Source: Daldinia sp. FL1419
Lineage: Eukaryota; Ascomycota; Sordariomycetes; Xylariales; Hypoxylaceae
Direction: 5' to 3'
NCBI GenBank assembly: GCA_025201765.1
Contig: MU623412.1
Location: 116,743 to 180,742 of the forward strand
DNA: 64,000 bases
Shown here: piece by piece, positions 34,532 to 47,237 of the stretch
Layout of the letters: each line of letters begins with the position of its first letter
Numbering within the stretch: the stretch's first letter is position 1
Translations under genes and position numbers: made by a program
The notes under the pieces: generated by a model
Told to the model about the DNA's origin: nothing
What the model saw: only the letters and a program-made list of their open reading frames with translations
Database searches by the model: none

Positions 34532-37500
34532 TTCCTATATTCTTGTTCGACCTCGATAACCAGCTACTAATAGCTCTTTTCTCTAGTCCTACTGAATGAG
34601 AGAGACAAGACTACCTTCTCTCGTACAGTCACTATAGCCTCTTAAGAGCTCTATTGAAGAGCTATACTGACGTATGGTTGCATTCAGCTTGGCGGAAAGC
34701 GTCGATATAAAACGTAAGCGATCCGGTTGGCGTCAGGATAATTACTTGATACGCGGATACTAGACGTTGAAGTTCCAAGAGAATTGTCGGAAATCCACCA
34801 AGGTAGAATAAATAGGATAGATAATATGCAGAGGGACAAGACAGGAAATGAGCAGGAAGAGAATGGATTAATAGGGTAGCTTGGATGATTAAAAGGGACC
34901 AGGGGTAGATGAGAACCAGTATGCCGGGGGGCGGGTCGGCGTGGTCAAAGCTGATCGTTAGTAGGGGAGGGCTTCTGGAAATACTGCACACTCCTTACTA
35001 GCGTATCAGATGTTGTCGTGTCGGATCCAAGGGAGTGACGGATTGACGAATTTTGTATATTTGTTTATAGAGAGAAAAAAAAAAAAAAAGGAGAGGATTG
35101 TAAGATCTGACTGTAGTAGTTTTTTATTATTTTAAGTTTGCACCTTTTCGAATACGTTGCCTTTGATTAAATTCTCTCTGGCTGAACTGGATTGTTTCGA
35201 AAACGTATTTGTGAAGTTGGGACTTTGAAACTCGTTGTCAGGTAATAAACGAAGCAGGGGAAATCTAACAAGTGAGAGGAATCGACAGTACGAGGACAAG
35301 AAAAAAGGACAGTGAAAACTAATCGACAGGCTTTCTTATCGCGCATACAAAGCATACAGAAACACCTTTCCGTATGTGAATATGAGCGAAAGCTAAACCA
35401 TGGATTCGAAAAAAAGAGTGTGAGGGAGAAAGAGTGAGAGAGGAGAAAAGAGAATACAGGGTCGAATTGGAAGGGTCGGATGGGAAGGGATCTCGAATGA
35501 GTGGACGAATTGATGGATGGATTGATTGATCGAAGTGATTTCAGAGGTGTTTGACAGGACGCTTCTCATGCGCTAAGCTACCTAGGTAGAAACTGGGAAG
35601 GGGTGAGGGGGGGGAGGGTTAATGGGAAGGTAGGTCAAAGGTAGGGTTAAGGTAAGGGTAAGGGATCTTTGGGGGTTGCAGCTTAAACAGCTTAGCATGA
35701 ATAAAGTTCCCCGGGGAGCATAATGACACCAATTTCGCTACCTAGGTACTCATCTACGGGCAGTGGGCAGACGTCGGGTCGCCCAGAGAAAATCGAGCCA
35801 ATCTTAGCAATTTACGCTTAAGACCAGGGGTTATAAAAGTGAGAGGAAAGAAAAATTTTGGTGAGTTACAATTCGGGTGGATTCCCCTTTTTTTAGTTTA
35901 ATTAGCTATGGTCTTATTTTCCCTTTTTGATACCTAAGATACCTACCTGAAGTATTCTGTACCTAATAAAATGCTCTGCCTTTTTGTGATTGTGATTCCT
36001 ATGAAGAAGTACTTTTTTGTATACTTCTCTTTTATTACCTCTTTACCAATAAGCTGTCGGTATCTGTATTACCTCTTAATCTAGTGATTCCTGAAAGGGA
36101 CCCTTTAGGTACCAATGCGCATTCCGGAATTCCAGATGGTCGTTTACTAGAAATTACCTAAGTACATATGTACCTAAAATAAAGTAGGAATTGTATAAAA
36201 ACGCGCTATCCGGATCCATTATACCGTCGTATTATACATAATGTAATGCAGGTTTACTGTGCTATTCTGCTGTGCCCTTAGGTATACAATGCCAACCATC
36301 TCTAGTGTCCGGTAACATTTCCCGCCCCCTCCCCCCTTTGAATTTTTGTTGGCGTTAAGTCCTAACCTAGGTTAGTTGATTTAGGGAATCGTCAGGGCCG
36401 AAATCCCAGCATTATCGGATTTATTCAAGACGCCTCGACACACTGTGAAGGTCATTTATTAATGTGCAATAAGACGAGATCTGTAGTGTATCATCATTTA
36501 AAACCTAGCCCTGCTTAGATCGATGGGGTCATTATGTACGTAGTTCCTGCCGCCTACGCATCAAGTAGGTATCAATAGTTACAATACATATGTAGAGGTA
36601 GTCAGTTATGTAGTATCATACGTACTGTAGCACTGTAGTATCGTCTCGTCGATAGACCCACGTGAATAAATCTCGTTTTCTTACCTAATTCTTTTCTTGT
36701 ATGCTTGCCATCTTTACGATCAAAGCCCAAGATAATAAGCACGCATATGGCGCTGAGATAAGTATGACATTCAGTCTGAAGGGGACCTACCCTATCAAGA
36801 CAACGGATTTGTTAGACTCATACAGAAGACTCAGGGCTGCCTAATAGGGAAATACCGTACATAAATAAATAAAAAAGACGCGTAGGTTGGGATCTTATCC
36901 TGCTGTAACAACAATTAACGCCAACTCAGCATGGATGCGCCTACATACCTTGAGTTAGGTATTATCGCGTATGCTGTATGCTACTACTATATAAATATAT
37001 ATTATGTTGTACGTGATAGATAAAAAGGCACCTGTTTTGCCAGTTCTACCGCGAAGCAATAAACGGCATGGGTTTATCGCGTACCCATGACGTTTGGCCT
37101 CTTTTCGACAAATGATACTCTTGACCGACTAACGGGCATCATCTGAAGTACTTTAGAAAGCAAAGCTCGGTGTGAAACCCAGGAAGTAAAGGTACCGAGA
37201 AGTACCCAATCTACGATCTTCCGTCGACACACCAGATGCATATGAACGGCGGCAAGTCCTCCTTCTACAAGCAAAGTAATGGCTGTTTCGTCATACCCGT
37301 TCATTGTCCTACTTAAATCGGATGCTTAGGTACGAAAAAGAATAAAAATAACTCGCTCCGGCTCAAGAATGTATGCTGCGCCTTACTTATATGTGGCTTT
37401 TTCAGAATGAGACAATATTCCTTCTGTTCAAGCCTCAGGCATACTAAGGTTGGGATTGCTTAAAAATGGTGGCAGACTGCTTCAATGCAACCATCCTGAG

Positions 37501-40500
37501 CACGCTATCTACCTAGGTATATATATACATGTGCCTAATATGCAACTAATAGACGACAGAACCAACGTGTGGCACGGTAAAGTAAGATGTTGCATGACAT
37601 GTACTCGTATATACTCATATACTCAACTCAAACGACGAACTTCCAGGATGTTTTAGGTAATCAAGATCCGTACCTGCGTCCACGGCTGTGGTTCGAAGGA
37701 AAAAAAGGGGCCGAGGGTTGCGTGATGGTAAGTACATAAGCATCCCACTACTGGGTCGGGGAAGAAGCTGACTCCAAGCGGGGACGATTAAAGAAAGAAA
37801 AGAAGGAAAGAAAAAGTTAAGAGGCTGACTACCTAGATAAAGTGTCTCGATCATCTCGAGAACGGATTGGTCACACCGTTCTTCTACACTGGAATTGAAT
37901 CGCCATTCGTGAAGCATTTTACATCCGCCCACATACGTACATGAACGATACATGGAATTAATGCTACTAGTACATAAGGTATAACTATATTGTACATGAA
38001 GCATAGAGTGGGCATGGGGCCAATGTACTGCCGGGGTTGTATCAGCAGCAGCTACCGCTAAGCTACGTTTGAAAGGGAGACCGAAAATGTGAAATCCCAA
38101 TTGTGGTCAAGAGCAATGCATGATTCGCAGGGACCACTACCGTTTAGACCTGCCAATGGATTCGTTCCTCACCACCGGGCGACGTGGCGCACATTGAATA
38201 AGAATAGTCCAATCAACTTAAGCTCTTCCGGGCAAAGTCCGGAGCAAGGGACATACCGCGGGTGAAGCAGGCACCATCCGTTGGAAAAAGCCATGCCCAT
38301 GTGGAGAAAGAAGACTTTACATTCGAAGATGGATGAGTACATGTGAGAAGTACTCTTACGGGTACCTAATCGTACCTAACCTAGGCAGGTACCTCAAAAG
38401 TTTGCCGAAATCCGTAACAACTTAAAACTGTCAAAACGTATTCTGACAGAACTTAAAAGACTCAAGTTCCGGCATGCATAGACTTCCATCAATCTAGGTT
38501 AAATAATTCCATGCCATAAGATTCTATATTGAACAATGAGGAATTTTCTTTTTATTCCTAACATGTGGTTCGAGCAATGTTGGCATACCCTAATGGAACT
38601 TGCATGGATGGATACTCTGTACCGCATTCTGCATATTAAAACACTCTATGCCGTTTCCAGACCACGAGGACCCCCTGAGTTCGAAGAGCATTAAATATGT
38701 ACATGATAGGTTGGTTAGGTACTAAACTACATGGTATATCAGGTACCTGGTTTCCATCTATTATGCACATAATACTTCTTATGATGACTGTATCTGAGTA
38801 TGTATTTGGAGTTACCATAACAAATTGCCGCTCTAACCATAAGAGATCAAGGATGGAACGCGTAAAACTTGATTCTGACGCGTAGTTATGCATATTATAT
38901 ATAATACATAATATACCTAATGTAGGTACATATTTACCATTTACATGTACGTATATGAAGAAATCAGTCTCAACAATTCAAAATCATGCGACAACAAGAA
39001 ATAAACATGTGTGCATATTTGTTGATTGTTGATAAACCATAGAGACGGTAAACACGGCTATTTATTGAATCTTGGTAAATTCCGGCTTTCAGTGGCTCGT
39101 ACTGTAGTGGCTCGTAGTGGCTCACAGTTAGCTCGCTTAGACTTAATGGTATTAGACGTTACTTAGATAGGTAATAACCTAAGGTACCTGGCGTTAGCAC
39201 GTGTTGCCGAATGAACCATGCACACACACTACCTACATAGTACACGATCGACAGTCTGTACTTGGATACTTCAATCTCTTAAAGTCGTGGGGAATAAACC
39301 GTTGACGATCAACATCCACGGTCCACGGTTCACTTCTCCGACATGGTTCCTTACGGGCTTCGCACGAACATGAAAGCGGCCAGAGCGCATCGGGTGGTTA
39401 TGGTTAACATGGTGGAGAACGGGATGTCGATGATAGATGCACGTACGCATATCTAATATCATCTTTGCTTATTGCTGCGTGTCTTTTAAAGCGTTCGCGG
39501 ATTTCAATTCAAAACGTACGCCTTTGAACCGCATAATAGCCTCAGATCCTAAGGAACAGGCTCGCAGATTGGCGGGTCTTCCACGCCATTTTCTAGAAGC
39601 ACGAATGCACGAATAAGGTATTACCCCCAGGGGCTTTCCGGCTTGGATCGTGGAGCCAGTGTTTTACTATCCTTGAAGGCCGATCTATTGCCCTGTAAGA
39701 TGCCCTGATCTACTGCAAAGGTTATGCTTTTATTTCTGCGTGTCTGGCTGTCGGGTCAGATTCTCCGCCACGTACAGAGATTACTTGGAGGGCTGGGGGG
39801 ACAGTCTACGGAACTTTTTTTTCTTTTTTTTCTATCGGCCTACATAGTAATATCCACGGTGGAACCTCCCGTATGGCTATCAGATGCGCAGCAGCCTGAC
39901 GGTAACCCTGCATTATTTGTCTCTCCGAGATCAGGCTGACTGCTTGTGGAACACGGTCCGTTCCCGTCGCCAATATCATTTCGTCTTCTTTGTCCAGTGG
40001 CGTTGGCGTGGGTTTTATCGCGTCTTATAAGACACTCATATTGCTATTGTATAGGAGACGGGCGTACAAAGACACCGTATTCGAGGAGAACGAGGCCCTA
40101 TGATTCCGGTCGGGAGACCCGAAACATGTTCTCATCCGAAGTCTGTAGTATTCGAGCCAGGACTCCCTCGGTGCTGTTGATGTCATGAGCACCCTATACG
40201 ATTCATGGCCCAACCCAACCATGTGGCTCCTTTGAGTCGCGCTTCACACTAACCCCGTAGGTGACGATTCTTTGGATATCTCAACTACGGTTTTCAACAT
40301 CGCCCAGTCAGTCGAATTTCGATAGATGAAGTTCGATGACGAGACATTCACGGGTCTTTGCACACGCGCAAAAAGTACGACTTAGCCAAATGGGACATTA
40401 TGGAGTGTAATCTACATAGCCTGCTCACTTTCTTCACTTAGCAGCATTCCTGATTCAGGTATCTTCGAAGAAACGCCATGCCCAACCATATAATCAGATT

Positions 40501-40837
40501 GTCAAGTGATAGATGCGGTATACCAGCGGACCTCTAGTATAAACGTCTAATCTAGGGCTTTTGCCGTCGAGGGGCTTACTGACGTAGATTCAGCATCGCC
40601 AATGGGCATAGTTAGTAGTGACCATTCCGCTGTAAGCTCTGGAAGCGGACTCCGTAGGAGGCAATACTCCGCGGTCTTGTCATTAAAACAGTAGTCATAT
40701 AAGATTCCCATTGTCCTTTGGCATCATTTTACAGCTCGACTTCAAATACTCTCAGTCTCTAAGCACATTTGGACCAGCTTCAGCCCTTGGTTTAATAGTC
40801 CTAATCACATCGTTATTGACGCCATATCTCAAGCGCT
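34532..40837. other. 6.3-kb region without a convincing gene between the kinase and aquaporin genes
   Basis: Many short frames but none with family motifs or consistent splice structure. The longest, 37615-38100 (-), is of low complexity and not convincing. Features seen: a purine-rich leader upstream of the kinase (34980-35560), short telomere-like GGTAAGGGTAAGGG (about 35648-35663), TAGGTA/TACCTA palindromes (35578, 35742, 38368-38395) and TATATA tracts. It could contain extended promoters, non-coding RNA or diverged small genes that I cannot recognise. Confidence 0.45.
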
Positions 40838-41889
40838 ATGGAGCATACAGAATTCAATACGCACATTCGACGACCTTGGGACAACGATGCCTCGTCCAAA
40901 CAATCACACCGCTTGCGTCTGCTCGACCGACTACCGCTTGCCATCAAGAACCACCTCATAGCCGCAATGAGCGAGTTCGCGGGAACCTTCATGTTCCTCT
41001 TGTTTGCATTTGGTGGTACTAATGCCGTGAACACGAACCTGCCAGGAGATCCACCCGCAGATCCAGCGAAGTTGTTGTATATATCTCTATGCTTCGGTAT
41101 GAGCCTCGTGGTCAATGCCTGGGTATTCTTCCGCATAAGCGGTGGTCTGTTCAACCCAGCTGTAACGATAGGTATGATGCTTGTTGGCGCCGTGGATTAT
41201 ATTCGAGGACCTTTGGTCATCTTCAGCCAAATCCTAGGCGGCATGGCGGCTGCGGCCGTCGTCTCCGGTCTTACGCCCGGTCCGCTTAATGTGAGCACGA
41301 GCTTGGGAGGTGGAACGTCGGCGGTCCAGGGGTTGTTTATCGAGATGTTTCTCACAGCTCAGCTCGTATTCACCATTTTTATGCTGGCTGCTGAGAAGCA
41401 TCGCGGGACATTCATCGCACCTGTCGGGATTGGGTTATCACTATTTATTGCAGAGCTTCTGTACGTCACCCCTATTACTACACGATGTCCCCAACCTATT
41501 CTAAAGTACTTATACCTCGTTCTAATGAAAACAATGCTAACGCGATGGCTTATAGAGGAGTCTACTACACGGGCGGAAGTGTGAATCCAGCACGATCCTT
41601 TGGCCCTGCCGTCGTCCTAGGCTCCTTCGAAACCTACCATTGGATATATTGGGTCGGACCTATCCTCGGCTCGCTTGTCGCGTCTGGCTTCTATATATTC
41701 ATCAAAGCCCTCGAGTACGAGACCGTAAACCCACAACAGGATGAACCCAACGACACGCAAAACGAACATAAATCTGATTCTCAGCACTTGGAGAATCGTG
41801 TGCGGTCGTGGGATGATGGAATAGCGGGAGCGTCTCGAGTTAGTACGCCTTATAGAAGCGGGCCAAGTTTGGAAGCCGGCCATAGTTGA
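40838..41889 (+). CDS. Aquaporin (MIP family channel)
   Basis: Membrane channel for water or small solutes. Exons are 40838-41460 and 41556-41889 (95-nt intron, branch GCTAAC), giving 318 aa. Six transmembrane helices are visible, starting with SEFAGTFMFLLFAFGGTNAV. The two pore half-helices carry NPA motifs: FNPAVT (residues 106-108) and VNPARSFGPAV (218-220). Arg221 is the conserved aromatic/arginine-filter residue. The second loop SVNPARSFG, lacking the Asp expansion of glycerol facilitators, favours an orthodox aquaporin over an aquaglyceroporin. The hydrophilic N- and C-termini (about 40 and 60 residues) should be cytosolic. The gene converges on the DUF7514 gene with 404 bp between stops. 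It looks intact. Confidence 0.94.
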
Positions 41890-42293
41890 ACATATGCATC
41901 ATAATTGTTACGTATCTATTTATAGCGTGTATAGCAATATTCGTTGTCTTTGATTTAGTATAGTTAACAATCAATTCAACCACTTCAACTACAAGCGCCA
42001 TAGTTAATTGTCACTGGGAATCAATTAAGACGGGGAGAACACCCAAACCACCAGAATCGTAGAATACCTAAACCATATATAAGTAAAATAAAGTATCACG
42101 GAAGTCATTTTGGTTCAATTTCCCCTCCTACTAAAACTACCATGTTGGCTGGATAGATATTAAAGCAGCCTCAAATCGCCGAACAAGTACCCCGGGCCTC
42201 TATATAACGAATGACCTTCAAATACATCTTAGTCGGCTCATTCTCGTCGAGCAAAACTAGCAAATAAAACAGAGCAAGACCAGAGACATACGC
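41890..42293. other. Convergent 3' intergenic region
   Basis: An AT-rich stretch shared by the 3' ends of the aquaporin (+) and the DUF7514 gene (-). No further gene is seen. It likely holds both polyadenylation regions. Confidence 0.5.
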
Positions 42294-44554
42294 TCAATGG
42301 CTAAACGAGTGATGCCGGGGGTGATGGCTTTTGCCTCCTGATCTATGATGGTGGTGGTGGTGGTGATGGTGGTGATGAGAAGAAGAGGGCGACTTTAATA
42401 CTTCCTCCCATGTAGGCCCCTTATCGTCTTCTACGGCGCCGCGATGGCGGTGGTGACTGTGGTTGTAACTATGACTATAGCTGTGGCGATGCTTCTTCTC
42501 TCCTATGCTCGATGTTCCGGTCGGGCTCTCGGCTTCTTTCTTACTGGAGGTGCTGCCGCGGCGCGAGCGCTGCTGGGTCGTAGCGGTAGCCGGTGGTGTT
42601 GGCGATACATTTGTGGCTGCGGTGGGACTTGACACTGGCGTTTTGCTAGTTACGGCTTCGTTACTACTCCCTTGTACAAGGGGAACTATTTTCGATGAAT
42701 TCGCCTCCGTCCGTCCACTGCTACTTTCTCGTCTTTTAATATCTTCTCTGGGGTCGGTGACGTCGCCGCGGGGAGAACTATTTTCAGCCGCTGCTCCTGA
42801 TTTCGTGAGGCTCATTGCGTATTCACGTCTCTCTGCTATGGTTAGTGGCGGCGGCGGTAGGTATCCGGCGGGCCTGAAATAGCCCGTAGGTGCACTAACA
42901 TCCGGTGCCGAGGCCCGGTAGGCTCTAGGTGGTGGGCTTCGTGTGCGTGGATATGTGGTCGCTGGGGAGTAGACAGTGTTATGACTGCCGCCACCCGGTG
43001 GAGCGATCCGATAGCTGCTGAGTTCCTTGTTGCAATGACTTCGCATTCGGTCATGATAGTGTTCCCGATCTTGGTCATCCATAGGAACACGGTTTGATTT
43101 CTCCTCATTTGTATTTCGTAAGTGCCGTCTACGCGGTTGTCCCGTCGCGGAACTTGAGGGAAACTCATACTCCTCTCTCTTCGTATACCCCCTAGGGATA
43201 ATATAACGACGGATCACCGGTACGATGTTTCGTTCTTTGGTGCTCGGCGACGGCGGTGGTGGCATGATTGCTAACGGGGACCTTGGGCTAGATGGCTCTA
43301 ATAGCCTAAGGTCGTATATCAAGTCATCAAGCGCAGCAGTCAGGATCTTCTTGGACTTGGGGTCACATCTAACGGGGAATTGGCTGCGGAACAGCTGTCT
43401 TGGCAATCTTTCCGGTTCACCATCTATAGAGGGATTAATCACAAGTTGAACATCCGCTACGATCTTATCAAGGCGACGAAATTCCTCATCGGGGTGTGCA
43501 AGAATACACGTTGTGAAATACTGGACAAACCCGATGGGCGTCAAAGCAGGGACTCGTGGCCGGGAGTACGAGTCAAGCTGTACCAGATGGTATTGACAGT
43601 CGAGGTCCGTGAAGAAGTCGGCAAGGCGGTCGTGGACATCCCTGGCTCTAGAATTAAGGATCTCTGTACATTTACTTCAGTCAATCTTCCATAATTGCAT
43701 GTGTAAAGTATATAAATTACCAAAACTCACCTAAAAAGGGGTATATTTCCGGATTTAGTCTGTATCTTGAGTAGAGAGCACTTAGCTTCTCGGGCGTAAT
43801 AACAAGATTGCTACTATCAGGTGCCAATTCCTCGATCTGCAATACTAGGCGTATTAGCCGCTGATACTGTGCCATTTATATTATCGGGTATCAACATACG
43901 ATATAGTTTGCAAGGCTTCTTAGGAACTGATCGTTTCGCATAGTAGCATACCCATCTTCGTCGAACAGGACGCCCCATTCCATCCCCATCCCAGCACTAG
44001 AACTAGCCCGTCGGTAGGATGCAAGGTGACTAGAGGACGTACGCGGGGGCCCGCGATCAGTAAAACGGACCCCCGGTCGCGGCGTGTCTCCTACTGTCAT
44101 GCTTGTCGGGCTTGGTGGGGTCCTAAGAACGGACGTAGTAGCCGTACTAGCCGCACTTGTGCTTTCAGTAGAAGAAGATATGGTTGAGCTCGAAGAGCTC
44201 GAAGTTGACTGCCCATGATGGGGCTGGGTCTGACAGTCTTCGGCTGCTTGCTATTAGCATCTGTATTGAGATTCTTATGGTGGAGCTTACCTTCGTCTCT
44301 ATTTATCCTACGTTCATCTATGAGATCGGCGGGTATTAGTGCTGGATGATTTAGTTTTTCTGGCCTCCGATGATGTATAGGTGGATATTGCCATCAGGGA
44401 ACACTCGAAGGCAGCCGCAAGAAAGCGGCTCATGTTGAGACATACCGTTATCCAGGCATTTAAGCCCCGCTCTGTGGGCATCTTGAGCCTCCCGATCATG
44501 AGTATGGACGTTCGGATGGTTCACCTTGTCGCATGAAGAGAGTTCTTCCGCCAT
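42294..44554 (-). CDS. DUF7514-domain protein with His-rich tail
   Basis: Five exons on the minus strand: 44554-44446, 44359-44291, 44243-43900, 43836-43731 and 43663-42294, giving about 665 aa. All phases are consistent. The conserved fungal domain runs from about residue 150: MEWGVLFDEDGYATMRNDQF, LRSLANYIIEELAPDSSNLV, ITPEKLSALYSRYRLNPEIY, then DLDCQYHLVQLDSYSRPRVP, ALTPIGFVQYFTTCILAHPD and EEFRRLDKIVADVQLVINPS. The N-terminus (MAEELSSCDKVNHPNVHTHD) and a Ser/Thr-rich linker precede it. The C-terminal ~300 residues are disordered, rich in Ser, Pro and Arg, and end in repeated His, including an 11-His run. Function is unknown. The third-exon acceptor is a tandem AAGCAG; I used CAG (47-nt intron). 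The two 5' exons are less certain than the rest. Confidence 0.8.
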
Positions 44555-47237
44555 TATTAACTAAGAACTCGAATATACCAAAATAACTAACCTAGAAGCA
44601 TGGCAATCTTGTAAGTTTTATGATAAAGTTGTATCTTCTATGGAAAATTGGTTAGACGAGGGATGGAGGCCTCTTTGTTAATTGAATGTCCGGAGCCTTA
44701 TTTCAAGTGCCTCCACACTTCACGGGTGGTCACAGTAGATGATTACCGTCCTTGACGAAAGCCGGGCGGCGGATTAGCATCTTGAATAGGATTATCCCTG
44801 TTGCTCAGGCATCGATATTCGGGGAAAAGCTACCTAGTACGCACAGCATATGATCGGTGTCACGGTCTCGGAAAGGAAAGGAAAAGTTGAGCGTGCTGTC
44901 CTTTTATCAGAAGGATCCACGGGACCGGAATCCTTCGCTAGACAAGACTTCGGCAAGGCGATAACCGCGGCAATACCCTTGGGTGTGCTCTCAAGGATAA
45001 TGTCTTTCTAGTACGTCTATATCTAAGAGCTGCGGATGGTATATTTAATAATGACGTTCTATCATGTACGAGAAGGATACATACACATGTCAACCGTGTT
45101 ACATGTTGTATTCATTTTGAGTAACTAATTATGTTTTTGTGCTCTCAAGATATTACGGGATGGATTGTTTTTTCAAAAGACACATCCGATAACGAGAGAA
45201 GATGAATAGATTCGACTGGACTCAACTACTCTGCGCCCATCTAGTGTTTTATGAGGTCTTGCCACCGAAGCCCCTATTCGTATCGTGTATCCAATGATCG
45301 AAAAAGCGTGTTTTATAGCATAGGTACATATATCTAAAATCCGCTATATAATACGATTAGTGACTTGAAGTTTGAGCGTCAAGTGAAGGCGAGGTTTAAG
45401 CCGTTATAGTTACCGTATATGTCTTATGTGTCTTATGAGCTCCGCCGCTGGATACCGTACGCACAAGGGTCAATACCTAACCTAGGCGGGTTCAATGAAT
45501 TGATACAGTTTTCCTATTACAAACTTGGATACCTAAGGTACCTAGGTATATATTGCAAGCTAGTTTATGTCTTAAGATTATGCAAAGTACCTAACTACCT
45601 ACCTATAGACGTTTTCTCTCGCGACCCCTAATCGCAACCCCCTCTGTTTCTCTCCACTCCCCCCCCCTGGTGGCGGTGGTGGCGCACGTGATTTCTCTAT
45701 ACGACCACTCTGATCGAGAATATATTATCATCATATTAGGTAGGAGTGTCGTAGAACTAACTTATGCGCCTTTCGTAAGCTATCGCCCCTTCCCTTCTAA
45801 CATAGGCACCTTGGAAGGAACTCAGATAAGATGACTCTAGTTACCAGGTTGAAACTTCAGGGGGCCAACCTTGTAGGATAGAAGCTAATAAATCTTTTGG
45901 GCACTTGCGTAGGTATTCGCTGACAAAAAGGGGGAGGCACGAGGGTGGTAAGGGGCACTGTGCAACGGATGCTTTCATTAACGCTCTTAAGTATTTCCCA
46001 AAAGTTTCGTTCAAAAATGTATGTAGGTAGGTAGTAAATGCATTGGGTTAGGTATCTCCCTTTTTGGTAGGACGCTAGGTATCCAGAATTTTGGGATCTT
46101 AGCGTACGGTGGGCAGGATGTAATTCCTTATGGGTGTCGTTCCTTACCTTATATCAGATCAGGTACCTACCTCTACCTCTCAAGGTACCTTATCTTAGTA
46201 ACTTCATTTGTAGAGTCACTTGTGAGTAATCAAGTGACTCGTACCTGCTTGGGTTACAAGGTAGTTTATACATGTTGCACTTGCCATAAATACTTCTTTG
46301 CTTTTATGTTTGCTAAATTTCTACTACCTGCTTTTCGACGTTCCTTCTGAATATAAACCCGGACACCTCCCTATCTATTATTCCACTCACAACCACGATT
46401 TTCCCATCCACTTTTTATCTCAGCAGTGCCTGTGGCATCGACATTATTGACCAAATCATCTGACTCACATCGTATCAGCCCTCTACGAGGATCATATCAT
46501 GATAAATAGGTAGGTACCCAGGTAAATCTTGTCTTTATATCGAACACCAAGACCCGGCTACGGTACAATACTCAAGACAGCAACAAAACTCCGTATCTTT
46601 GTTAGATACTTACTTACCGGATACACTATTGAATCTCGCCTTCTTCGTTTGCCTTTTCCCTTCTGGTGCCACAAACTTCCTTATTCTCATCAGCAGTCCT
46701 CCTATCTGTTCGTCTCGTGGGACAACACCTCATTCGACCATCAATATTCCTTCAAACGTTTGACTGCTGCCTACGGCTAGCACACTGGAGAATACACCCC
46801 ATCCTGACAGCAAGCATCACCCCGATCTAATTACGCACTGCTAGGTCTGATACCTACTAGAATCGATCCAGCTCTCATCATTTGAGGTAGGCGCGTACCT
46901 TACGTAGATAGGTACCCTAAGGCATCTGTCTCGGGCATTTTCTTGTCCCGCTTAGACGTTTCCGTCCAGGTCCCTACTTGCCAGCATCTTACATATATGG
47001 GATCTAGTTTCTCTCACATCAAACATCTCAAGGTATGTTGCTATACTTCTCTTATATCTACCTCGCTCGCATAGGTATACCTAGATATTCCTTGGTTATA
47101 TCATCCTACAACTATTCCCAACTTGCTTCGTTCCTATATTGTATCGATCAAGTTGACAATGGAAATGATACTAAGCGATATATTCATCTAGATTCTTATT
47201 TATATCGTAATTCGTCACCCTTTCGGGCAAACTTAAA
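44555..47237. other. Gene-free region upstream of the DUF7514 and Stc1-domain genes
   Basis: A divergent intergenic region of 2.7 kb. The open frames (for example 46529-46780) lack family features. It contains the palindrome at 46213-46240 listed separately and TACCTAGGTA repeats (45530-45610, 46150-46195, 46508-46525). The last few hundred bases, with short upstream ATGs, are probably the leader of the Stc1-domain gene. Confidence 0.5.
46213..46240. promoter_or_regulatory. Perfect inverted repeat with Gcn4/AP-1-like half sites
   Basis: GAGTCACTTG (46213-46222) and CAAGTGACTC (46231-46240) are perfect reverse complements around an 8-nt spacer containing TGAGTAA. Each arm carries GAGTCA/TGACTC, the core of Gcn4/CpcA-type bZIP sites. 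It lies about 1 kb upstream of the Stc1-domain gene. Regulatory function is inference. Confidence 0.45.

Noticed and set aside
37615..38100. 161-codon minus-strand frame in the kinase-aquaporin interval
   Set aside because: Low complexity, no family motif, no consistent splice structure; likely chance.
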